Positions 1 to 5,392 of a stretch of DNA of 7,831 nucleotides are shown piece after piece. The notes beneath the pieces are model-generated. The model did not search any database and was not told the origin of the DNA. It saw only the letters and a list, made by a program, of their open reading frames with translations. The translations under genes and the position numbers were made by a program. The DNA is from Planctomycetota bacterium (lineage in GTDB: Bacteria > Planctomycetota > Planctomycetia > Gemmatales > Gemmataceae). Every line of letters begins with the position of its first letter. The stretch's first letter is position 1. The stretch lies in the NCBI GenBank assembly GCA_016200155.1, contig JACQFG010000166.1:1-7831 (forward strand), read 5' to 3'.

Positions 1-105
1 GACAGCAAGGGTGCGTATGTGCTGAACGTGCTGGTGCCGTATCAGGAGCACGTGCTGCCGATGATCCCCGGCGGCATGACGGTGAAGGACATCATCAAGG
101 CGTGA
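1..105 (+). CDS. ilvB: Acetolactate synthase large subunit, C-terminal end (partial)
   Basis: The window opens inside a gene; 34 codons and a TGA stop are visible. The tail contains VPYQEHVLPMIPGG followed by MTVKDIIKA, which matches the C-terminus of the thiamine-diphosphate-dependent acetolactate synthase catalytic subunit (EHV-PM-P-G). That cytoplasmic enzyme condenses two pyruvates, or pyruvate with 2-oxobutyrate, in the first common step of valine, leucine and isoleucine synthesis. None of the cofactor-binding domains lie in the window, so the call rests on the tail alone. The next gene begins 26 bases downstream on the same strand with its own ribosome binding site. Other members of the ThDP enzyme family, such as glyoxylate carboligase, are less likely alternatives. 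Confidence 0.78.
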   Translation, partial: DSKGAYVLNVLVPYQEHVLPMIPGGMTVKDIIKA

Positions 106-131
106 CGTAGAATGATGGTGGAGGCCAAGCC

Positions 132-986
132 ATGATCAGCGTAGAACGCCGGACGAAGCCGTCGAAGAAAGCTGCGATCCCGCCGCTGCAGAACGGGGAC
201 CATCTGACTGTCGCAGAATTCTTCCGCCGTTATGAAGCCATGCCCGAACTCAAGAAGGCCGAATTGATCAACGGCATCGTCTACATTCCGTCACCCATTG
301 ATGTGCCGAATCATGCAGGAATTCGCCCCCTGCAAAATGGCGATCATCTAACGATAGAGGAATTCGAACGGCGCTACGAAGCGATGCCAGAGGTGAAGAA
401 AGCGGAACTCATCAATGGAGTCGTGTACATGGGATCGCCCGTTTCGCTTGTCAATCACGGCTCACCTCACAGTTTCCTCACGGGCTGGCTCGTTTACTAC
501 CACGCGTTCACGCCGGGCACGCAAACAGGCGATAATGCGACCTTGAAGCTGCCGATTGGAACGCATCGCCCGCAACCGGATGATTTGTTGCGGATTCTGC
601 CAGAGCATGGCGGGCGGTCGAGAACCGACAGCAAGGGGTATGTCGTTGGCGGCGTCGAGCTTGCCGCCGAGATTGCTGCAAGCAGCGCCAACATTGATCT
701 CCATGAAAAGAAAACCGCCTACGAACTCAATGGTATCCTCGAATACCTGGTTTGGCGCGTCGAGGACGACGCGATCGACTGGTTCATTCTCAAACGAGGC
801 AGCTACCAGCGCCTTCGCTTGACCGGGGACGGCCTGTACAAGAGCAAAGTGTTCCCCGGTCTTTGGCTCGACCCGCAAGCCATGATCACGGGCGACGTTG
901 CAAGAGTCATCGAAATCGTCCAGCAGGGCATCGCGTCGCCGGAACATGAGCGCTTCGTCGAAAAATTGCGCTCGAAAAAGAAATGA
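132..986 (+). CDS. Uma2-family (DUF820) PD-(D/E)XK nuclease-like protein with duplicated N-terminal segment
   Basis: A 284-residue protein of the Uma2 family, predicted restriction-endonuclease-fold proteins of unknown biological role that are often present in many copies in cyanobacteria and planctomycetes. Family features are visible in order: the N-terminal LT-EEF-RRYEAMP--KKAELI-G-VY block, QPDD (Asp150) as the likely metal-binding aspartate, VELAAEIAASS (Glu180) as the second acidic position, D189..K193/K194..Y197..G201 and EYLVWR (204-209), then a C-terminal region with FPGLWLDP. The N-terminal block occurs twice, at residues 18-61 and 66-109, so the protein is about 48 residues longer than it would be with one copy. 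The ATG at 132 is chosen because GGAGG (120-124) sits 7 bases upstream. By eye the gene is less GC-rich than its neighbours, which would fit horizontal acquisition, but no calculation was made. It converges on lgt. Confidence 0.85.
   Translation: MISVERRTKPSKKAAIPPLQNGDHLTVAEFFRRYEAMPELKKAELINGIVYIPSPIDVPNHAGIRPLQNGDHLTIEEFERRYEAMPEVKKAELINGVVYMGSPVSLVNHGSPHSFLTGWLVYYHAFTPGTQTGDNATLKLPIGTHRPQPDDLLRILPEHGGRSRTDSKGYVVGGVELAAEIAASSANIDLHEKKTAYELNGILEYLVWRVEDDAIDWFILKRGSYQRLRLTGDGLYKSKVFPGLWLDPQAMITGDVARVIEIVQQGIASPEHERFVEKLRSKKK
183..458 (+). repeat. Intragenic tandem duplication, 144-nt period, inside the Uma2 gene
   Basis: Two 132-nt units (183-314 and 327-458) encode the same 44-residue Uma2 N-terminal block. 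By hand alignment 33 of 44 residues are identical, but only 87 of 132 bases. Of the 33 shared residues, 21 use different codons. Both units start with PLQNGDHLT and end in a -NH pair. The high protein identity with heavy synonymous change argues against a recent slippage event. Confidence 0.9.
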
Positions 987-995
987 CCCACTTCA

Positions 996-1009
996 CGCCG
1001 GCATCGGCG
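996..1009. terminator. Possible small hairpin between convergent Uma2 and lgt genes
   Basis: CGCCG (996-1000) pairs with CGGCG (1005-1009) across a four-base loop, in the 24 bases separating the two convergent stop codons. The stem is only 5 bp and has no T tract on either side. It may act as a weak bidirectional terminator or be chance in GC-rich DNA. Confidence 0.2.
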
Positions 1010-1010
1010 G

Positions 1011-2087
1011 CTAGACCGCCTCGGCCCTCGCACGCAGCCAGATCGCGACTCCCAGCGCCACACCGGCCATGAAAATCCCGATGCTGATGTTCTGCGACAG
1101 CGTCATGTTGAATGCGACCGCCTCGGTGTCGGTGCGCAGCATCTCGTTGATAAATCGATGCACTGCGTAGGCGCACATCAACAGGACCATCAACTCGCCG
1201 TCGTGCCGTTTGAACGGATAATACGACAGCAAAAAGAACAGCAGCAAGCACATGCTGATCGTCTCGTAGATCTGCGTCGGGTTGACGCCGATGCTGCGCG
1301 GCTCGAACGCCGGCAGCGTGACGGGAGCGCCGCCGCGGATCACGGTCACCTGCAGGATGCCGGTGACGTTCGGCTCGACCTGCTCTTGCTTGAGCACCGG
1401 CTTGCCGTTGACCTCGACGATCACGTCGTCGGCCTTGAGGACGTCGGCCGCGGCTGAACCGGGCTCGACGGCTTCGACTTCGAGGGACTCTCCCTTGAAC
1501 AAAAAGCCCATCGGCGTCTGGTAGCCGCGGCGAATCATTTCTCCCGTCGGCGGCGCGAGCTGGATCGGCGGCGCATTCGTGTACAGCGGGAAGTGGAGCG
1601 CCGGAGCGCCGGTGCAGGCGACGTTGCCGTAGCAGCAGCCGGTGAACAGGCAGCCGACACGGCCCAGCGCGATGCCCAGCGCGATGCACGGGGCAATGAC
1701 GTCGATCATCTTCCAGGTGGAAATGTTGCGCTGCACCAGCATCAGGCGATAGTAGAGGAAGTAACCGATCGTGGCGCCCAGGAGAGCGCCGTACAGGACG
1801 AGGCCGCCGTCCCACAGCTTGATGAGGTTCCAGAGCGGCCGATTCTGAAAGGTATGCCAGAACCACACGACGTATACCAGCCGGCCGCCGATGATGCCGG
1901 AGACGAAGAGCCAGATTTCCAGATCGGCGACGTACTGTTCGTCGATGCCTTCGCGCCGGCACATGCGGCGCGCCATCCAGTTGCAAAAGATGAACGCCAG
2001 GAACAGCATGGCCCCGTAGCCGTACACGGGGAGGTGCCAGCCTTCCTTGAGCCATTCGAGGGGAATATCGAACAGGACCTGTCGCAT
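1011..2087 (-). CDS. lgt: Prolipoprotein diacylglyceryl transferase with inserted PDZ domain
   Basis: This 358-residue multi-pass inner-membrane enzyme transfers the diacylglyceryl group of phosphatidylglycerol to the lipobox cysteine of prolipoproteins, the first step of lipoprotein maturation. Recognisable parts in order are YGYGAM (22-27), WDGGLVLYG (92-100, the WDGG--HGG region), the Lgt signature LGRVGCLFTGCCYG (141-154), NPTQIYE (269-275, the HPSQLYE motif) and HRFINEMLR (310-318). Hydrophobic stretches run through both halves. A PDZ-like domain lies at about residues 195-262 (bases 1302-1505): L-VEAVEPGSAA, then DDVIVEVNGKPV, then LQVTVIRGG-PVTL. It falls where the E. coli enzyme has its periplasmic arm and explains the extra length (E. 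coli about 291 residues). Relative to E. coli, His103 is Tyr99 and Asn146 and Glu151 are Cys; Arg143, Gly154 and the R-x3-E pair (R311, E315) are kept. The start at 2087 has GAAGGAA (2092-2098) upstream. The gene lies downstream of moxR beyond a large hairpin. Confidence 0.92.
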   Translation of the reverse strand: MRQVLFDIPLEWLKEGWHLPVYGYGAMLFLAFIFCNWMARRMCRREGIDEQYVADLEIWLFVSGIIGGRLVYVVWFWHTFQNRPLWNLIKLWDGGLVLYGALLGATIGYFLYYRLMLVQRNISTWKMIDVIAPCIALGIALGRVGCLFTGCCYGNVACTGAPALHFPLYTNAPPIQLAPPTGEMIRRGYQTPMGFLFKGESLEVEAVEPGSAAADVLKADDVIVEVNGKPVLKQEQVEPNVTGILQVTVIRGGAPVTLPAFEPRSIGVNPTQIYETISMCLLLFFLLSYYPFKRHDGELMVLLMCAYAVHRFINEMLRTDTEAVAFNMTLSQNISIGIFMAGVALGVAIWLRARAEAV

Positions 2088-2125
2088 TGAATTCCTTCAC
2101 GGGCGAACGGCAGGAGATAACCTCC

Positions 2126-2198
2126 CAAGCCCGCAGGTGAGGTACTCCGAACCTGCGGGGTGACCCCGCAGGTTCGGAGTACCTCACCTGCGGGCTTG
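2126..2198. repeat. Perfect 35-bp inverted repeat (3-nt loop) between moxR and lgt
   Basis: Bases 2126-2160 are the exact reverse complement of 2164-2198, with TGA (2161-2163) as loop; every one of the 35 pairs was checked. Each arm also contains a smaller inverted repeat, so the 9-mers CCCGCAGGT (2130-2138, 2165-2173) and ACCTGCGGG (2151-2159, 2186-2194) alternate. The RNA could fold as one long hairpin or as two shorter ones. The element starts 3 bases past the moxR stop codon and ends 38 bases before the lgt start on the transcribed strand. It may terminate or attenuate moxR-lgt readthrough or protect the moxR mRNA 3' end. There is no U tract, so a classical intrinsic terminator is not clear. 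It may also be a dispersed repeat element. Confidence 0.9.
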
Positions 2199-2201
2199 AC
2201 G

Positions 2202-3137
2202 TTAAGGCACCTTCACGGAATCGAAGATTTTCTTCAGCAACTGCTCCGACGTCATCTCCTCGGCCTCCGCCTCGTACGTGACCGTCACGCGGTGCCGCAG
2301 GACGTCGTAACCGATCGTCTTGACGTCCTGCGGCGTGACATAGCTTCGGCCTTCGAGAAACGCCTGGCCCTTGGCGCCGCGCGTCAGAAAGATCGTGGCG
2401 CGGGGACTGGCGCCGTACTGGATGTAGGGCTCGAGGTTGAGCCCGAAGTCCTTGGGCCGGCGCGTCGCGTGGACGATCTCGACGATGTACTTCTTCACCT
2501 TCTCGTCAAGATAAACCGAATCGATCGTTTTTCGCAAGTCGAAGATGTCCGCGCCCGACAGCACCGGCTCGATGGCGACGTTCGGCTCGATCAGGGCCAT
2601 GCGGTCGAGGATCGCCAGTTCCTCCTCCTTGCTCGGGTAGGTCAGGTGCAACTTCAGCATGAAGCGATCGACCTGAGCTTCCGGCAAAGGATAGGTTCCC
2701 TCCTGCTCGATCGGATTTTGCGTCGCCAGCACCAGGAACGGCTGCTCCAGCGTATGGGTGCGATCGCCGATGGTCACCTGCTTTTCTTGCATCGCCTCGA
2801 GCAAGGCGCTTTGCACCTTGGCGGGAGCGCGGTTGATCTCGTCGGCGAGCACGAAGTTCTGAGTGCCGATGACGTCGGCGGGCAGCAGGTCGGGCGTGAA
2901 CTGGATGCGCTGGAACGTCAGGTGCAGCCCCTGGGCGAGGGTGCGGACGGCGAGGGTTTTCGCCAGGCCAGGCACGCCTTCGAGGAGCATGTGTCCGCCG
3001 GTGAGCAGGCCGAGGACGAGGCGATCGAGGAGTTCGCGCTGGCCGATGATGACGCGCGCGATCTGGGCAAAGAGCGGGTCGAGCTTGGCGCGCATAGCCT
3101 GCACCTGGCGATCGCGTTCTTCGAGACCATCACGCAT
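2202..3137 (-). CDS. MoxR-family AAA+ ATPase, missing a conserved segment before Walker B
   Basis: A 311-residue cytoplasmic AAA+ ATPase of the MoxR group, proteins usually thought to act as chaperones in assembly or activation of other proteins or complexes. Visible motifs are IGQ (31-33), Walker A GVPGLAKT (54-61), FTPDLLPADVIGT (80-92), Walker B VLADEINRAPAK (96-107), sensor 1 LATQNP (137-142), PLPEAQVDRF with the arginine-finger region (150-159) and sensor 2 GASPRA (242-247). Normal members have roughly 18 further residues between GT and the Walker B strand, including an IY--x--G and GPxFAN block. Here GTQ runs directly into NFVLADE (bases 2856-2867), an in-frame loss. The ATG at 3137 has GGAG (3143-3146) five bases upstream. 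The frame stays open to 3461, but that extension lies antisense to the next gene and is not MoxR-like. The usual DUF58/von Willebrand partner genes are not adjacent; lgt follows instead. Whether the product is active is uncertain. Confidence 0.88.
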   Translation of the reverse strand: MRDGLEERDRQVQAMRAKLDPLFAQIARVIIGQRELLDRLVLGLLTGGHMLLEGVPGLAKTLAVRTLAQGLHLTFQRIQFTPDLLPADVIGTQNFVLADEINRAPAKVQSALLEAMQEKQVTIGDRTHTLEQPFLVLATQNPIEQEGTYPLPEAQVDRFMLKLHLTYPSKEEELAILDRMALIEPNVAIEPVLSGADIFDLRKTIDSVYLDEKVKKYIVEIVHATRRPKDFGLNLEPYIQYGASPRATIFLTRGAKGQAFLEGRSYVTPQDVKTIGYDVLRHRVTVTYEAEAEEMTSEQLLKKIFDSVKVP

Positions 3138-3194
3138 GCGCGCTCCGGGATGAGTGTTGATTTTTTGCTTGATTCCGCGCGGCGGGCATGATTG

Positions 3195-3200
3195 TATAAT
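3195..3200 (+). promoter_or_regulatory. Perfect -10 box (TATAAT) in the moxR / small-gene divergent region
   Basis: TATAAT lies 78 bases before the ATG at 3279, in an AT-richer patch of an otherwise GC-rich region. No good -35 box is at the normal distance; TTGATT (3169-3174) would leave a 20-base spacer. The reverse strand over the same bases reads TATTAT and could serve moxR. The consensus match to sigma-70 is seen; its use is inferred. Confidence 0.45.
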
Positions 3201-3278
3201 ACACGTGCGGGGACGCCTTGGCACAGGCGCCAGGGGCGGTTTCCCTCCCAACGAATCCGCGCTTCGAAGGGGCAGGCC

Positions 3279-3473
3279 ATGGTCGACACGCCGAACGTTC
3301 CGCCGGAAGAATTCGCCGAGACCCGCGAGCATGAATATCAGGACTCGCATTATCACGACGAGGAACCGGACATCGTCAACGACGAGCTGGCCTCGAACGT
3401 GACGAAGGCGCCGGTCGCCAAGAAGAAGACGACTCGCCGCCCGCCGCCCAAACCGCGGCATTACGAAGATTGA
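3279..3473 (+). CDS. Small charged hypothetical protein (64 aa)
   Basis: I do not recognise a family. The protein is strongly bipolar in charge. Residues 9-36 are acidic and His/Tyr-containing (EEFAETREHEYQDSHYHDEE, then PDIVNDE). Residues 43-61 are basic and proline-rich (KAPVAKKKTTRRPPPKPR), and the C-terminus is HYED. No signal peptide or membrane segment is visible and low-complexity composition suggests disorder. The ATG at 3279 is preferred because GAAGGGG (3266-3272) lies six bases upstream and TATAAT lies further upstream. The open frame extends up to 3192 but would overlap that promoter. The reverse strand here is also open as an extension of moxR, but only the + strand has a ribosome site and promoter. 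A 58-nt palindrome starts 6 bases after the stop. The basic tail could bind nucleic acid, but this is speculation. Confidence 0.65.
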   Translation: MVDTPNVPPEEFAETREHEYQDSHYHDEEPDIVNDELASNVTKAPVAKKKTTRRPPPKPRHYED

Positions 3474-3478
3474 CGTTT

Positions 3479-3536
3479 CGCCGCTAGCGGCTTAGCGCTC
3501 GCATGGCGCCATGCGAGCGCTAAGCCGCAAGCGGCG
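3479..3536. repeat. 58-nt palindrome (29-bp arms, one mismatch), terminator-like on + strand
   Basis: Bases 3479-3507 pair with 3508-3536 with a single A-A mismatch and no loop bases. The central 30 bases (3493-3522) share the TAGCG...GGCGCC...CGCTA pattern of two other palindromes in the window (4323-4364, 7771-7812). The outer part carries GCCGCTAGCGGC, which is itself palindromic. TTTT follows at 3537-3540, so in the + direction it could be an intrinsic terminator for the small gene ending at 3473. The next gene's ribosome site starts right after the T run. Confidence 0.85.
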
Positions 3537-3550
3537 TTTTGGGAGATTCC

Positions 3551-4317
3551 ATGCGTCCCAACGCTGTCAAACGCCTTCTCAAGGCCGGCCAACCCGCGGT
3601 CGGCACCTGGCTGTCGCTCGGGTCGATCACGGCCGCACGCTTCATGGCCCGCGCCGGGTTCAACTGGCTCACCACCGACATCGAACACAGCCTTGTCGAC
3701 TGGGAAACCGCGACGCACATGTTCGCGACGATCGCCGACGCCGGCTGCACCGCCCTGGCTCGCGTTCGCTCGACAACGGCGCGATGGGCGTCGTCGTGCC
3801 CATGGTCAACAGCCGCAAGGAGGCCGAGGACGCCGTCGCCGCCATGCTCTATCCGCCCACCGGGAATCGCTCCGTCGGCGGCAGCGTCCACGCGCTCAAC
3901 TTCGGCGCCAGCGCCAATGAATACTACGAGCACGCCAACGAGGAAATCTTGGTCGTCATTCAGTGCGAGCACATCCAGGCCGTCGAGAATGCCGATGCGA
4001 TCTTTTCGGTCCCCGGCATCGACGCGATCTTCGTCGGGCCCAACGATCTCGCCGCCAGCATGCGCAGCAAGGACAACAAGCCGCCCAGCGCCAAGGCGAC
4101 CAAGGAAGCGATGGACCACATCCTCGCCACCTGCAAGAAGCACGGCGTCGCGCCGGGGTTGCACACCGGCAGCGCCGACGAGGCCAACGCGCGCATCGCG
4201 GAAGGCTGGCAGTTCATCGCCATCACGAGCGAGTTGAAGATGATGCTGAACGGAGCCGCCGCGGAGGTGCAGAAACTGCCGACGGCATCGAAGAAGGTGG
4301 AGATGGCGAAGTATTGA
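3551..4317 (+). pseudogene. HpcH/HpaI-family aldolase, frameshifted with apparent ~31-nt deletion
   Basis: The sequence encodes a class II metal-dependent aldolase of the HpcH/HpaI type (4-hydroxy-2-oxovalerate/heptanedioate or 2-dehydro-3-deoxyglucarate aldolase; substrate not assignable), but in two frames. The first frame from ATG 3551 gives 72 good residues: GTWLSLGS (18-25), the catalytic DIEH (43-46) and ALARV with Arg71. The second frame, from about 3769 to the TGA at 4315-4317, gives 182 residues: LDNGAMGVVVPMVNS, the YPP-GNRSVGG loop, QCEH with the metal-ligand Glu (3967-3969) and VGPNDLA with the metal-ligand Asp (4045-4047). Intact relatives have about 11 residues (P...IKRA/V) between ARV and LDNGAMG; here only two bases separate them. 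A deletion of about 31 nt therefore both removes that stretch and shifts the frame. GGGAG (3541-3545) precedes the start. Conservation on both sides suggests a recent lesion or an assembly error. Confidence 0.85.
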
Positions 4318-4322
4318 GCGAA

Positions 4323-4364
4323 TTCGTGTAGCGCCCGCCTGGCGCCGCGCGGGCGCTAAACGAA
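4323..4364. repeat. 42-nt palindrome between convergent genes
   Basis: TTCGTGTAGCG at the left and CGCTAAACGAA at the right pair with one mismatch, and the inner arms CCCGC/GCGGG also pair; GGCGCC (4341-4346) is at the centre. It has the same length and 36 of 42 bases in common with the palindrome at 7771-7812. It fills most of the 61 bases between the aldolase stop and the convergent gene ending at 4379, so it could act as a bidirectional terminator, though no T tract follows on either strand. Confidence 0.75.
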
Positions 4365-4378
4365 GACGGGATTGCCCG

Positions 4379-5173
4379 TCACTTCTGTTCGGCAAGGATG
4401 ACGATCAGCACGAACTCGGCACGATTGCCCCCCAAGGCCGGGGCGCCGGGATCGTCGTCCGGCCCCTTCTTTTTCGTCTTGGGGGTCACGGCGGCCTTGG
4501 CCATGTACACCTCGACCGACTGGCCTTGCTTGAGGAGATCGAACTCGGCCGGGAAGTAGCCGGGCAGGCCGATCTTGTCTTTGCGGTCCTCGAACTCTTT
4601 CTTGGTGAATTTCTTCTGGTTGCCCAGATCATCGAACTCGATGGGCAAGAACATCGTGCGGACTTTGGCGCTGTCGCCGGCAGTCACTTCATAGCGCTTG
4701 GCGGTGTAAACCTGCGTCGCGCGGCGTGCCGATTCCGTCTGGAAGGCCGCGACGGCCTTGTTGTAGTTGATCAGCGCATTCTGCCGGTTCTGCACCTCCT
4801 TCAGCGGAATCTTCTGGATGTTGAACTGTTGCTGCGCCAGGTTTCGCTGTTGATCGGCGGCCCAGAGGTTGTTGTCGTAGACCTTTTTGGGATCGACTTC
4901 CATCGTCTCGACGGTGAGTTCGCGGGCCGACTCGCCTTTCATGCCGACGATTTTGCCGCTGAACTTGTTGCCGTAGACGAGCTTTTCCTTCTTCTTTTCT
5001 TCCTTCTTTTCGACGTCCTTCTTGTCGGGGTCGATCTTCTTCTTGTCGGGATCGACCTTCTTCTCGTCGGCCTTGTCCTTTTTGTCGGCTTCCTTCTTCG
5101 CATCCTGAGCGGTGAGCGGCAACATGATGGCCAGCACGGCCAGGAACCCGAGGAACAGACCAAAGCGTTTCAT
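4379..5173 (-). CDS. Secreted Lys/Asp-rich hypothetical protein
   Basis: A 264-residue exported protein of unknown function. Residues 1-23 are a clear Sec signal peptide (MKRF, then a hydrophobic GLFLGFLAVLAIMLPLTA core, cleavage likely near TAQ-D). Residues 24-66 are an extremely Lys/Asp/Glu-rich low-complexity linker with two 7-residue copies of K-[VI]-DPDKK. A folded part follows: KFSGKIVGMKGESARELTVE (70-89), a Gln/Asn-rich probably helical middle (105-150), YEVTAGDSAKVRTMFLPIEFDDLGN (161-185), LPGYFPAEFD (203-212) and a QSVEVYMAKA strand (218-227). The IEFDD-GN-KK-T and LPGY-AEFD-LK-GQ--VYLAK pattern resembles exported proteins I associate with planctomycete genomes, but this is from memory. 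ATG 5173 is preferred over the in-frame GTG at 5182 because it begins the signal peptide and GGGTGA lies just upstream. It is divergent from the zinc-ribbon gene and convergent with the aldolase. Confidence 0.8.
   Translation of the reverse strand: MKRFGLFLGFLAVLAIMLPLTAQDAKKEADKKDKADEKKVDPDKKKIDPDKKDVEKKEEKKKEKLVYGNKFSGKIVGMKGESARELTVETMEVDPKKVYDNNLWAADQQRNLAQQQFNIQKIPLKEVQNRQNALINYNKAVAAFQTESARRATQVYTAKRYEVTAGDSAKVRTMFLPIEFDDLGNQKKFTKKEFEDRKDKIGLPGYFPAEFDLLKQGQSVEVYMAKAAVTPKTKKKGPDDDPGAPALGGNRAEFVLIVILAEQK
5019..5060 (-). repeat. Two tandem 21-nt units coding the DPDKK repeat
   Basis: Bases 5019-5039 and 5040-5060 match at 19 of 21 positions and encode two consecutive 7-residue units of the Lys/Asp linker. 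The short perfect period points to slippage-driven length change in a disordered linker. Confidence 0.8.
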
Positions 5174-5392
5174 GGCAATCACCCGTTTATGGCAAATAGA
5201 GATACTCTTCCTTATCTGAAAGTCTAGCTGATTGCGACCCGGCGTACAATCACAATTTTGGATTTGTTTGTCGGAGCGTGAAGCGCCCTTGCTCCTTCGC
5301 GAACGCTTCAGGCTCTGATGACACTTGCGGCGATTTTTGTTAACCTAAACACATTCCAGCGTCCGCGCCATCCCATGGGAGCGATCGAGTTC
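5174..5392. promoter_or_regulatory. Divergent intergenic region between the secreted and zinc-ribbon protein genes
   Basis: This 219-base stretch is visibly more AT-rich than the genes around it and must hold both promoters. Candidate -10-like TACAAT occurs on + at 5245-5250 without a convincing -35. On the minus strand TTGTAC and TAGACT stand 17 bases apart, a weak promoter-like pair. A hairpin lies at 5272-5317. No RNA gene or coding region is supported, although the downstream frame is open back to 5318. Confidence 0.4.
5272..5317 (+). repeat. Imperfect hairpin upstream of the zinc-ribbon gene
   Basis: GAGCGTGAAGCG (5274-5285) pairs with CGCTTCAGGCTC (5304-5315) with one mismatch; a G-T and a C-G pair extend it to 5272-5317. 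The loop is 18 bases. It sits in the presumed 5' leader of the gene starting at 5393, so it could be a leader structure, or simply one of the GC-rich repeats of this genome. Confidence 0.4.

Noticed and set aside
2160..3191. Long open frame on + strand opposite moxR
   Set aside because: It is antisense to clear MoxR motifs, its start lies inside the palindrome, and the product resembles no family; open antisense frames are expected at this GC content.
3138..3461. N-terminal extension of the moxR frame
   Set aside because: It runs antisense through the promoter and small gene, is Arg/Leu-rich without MoxR similarity, and a good ATG with GGAG exists at 3137.
3769..4317. Programmed frameshift in the aldolase gene
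   Set aside because: No slippery heptamer or suitable stimulatory structure is seen at 3760-3775, and about 11 conserved residues are missing, so a deletion explains it better.
3520..4395. Long minus-strand frame opposite the aldolase
   Set aside because: The + strand encodes conserved aldolase motifs in two frames; the reverse frame is a composition shadow and overlaps the end of the next gene.
5318..5392. Upstream start for the zinc-ribbon gene at 5318 or 5375
   Set aside because: The extra residues are not protein-like, the region is AT-rich like a leader, and neither ATG has a better ribosome site than 5393.
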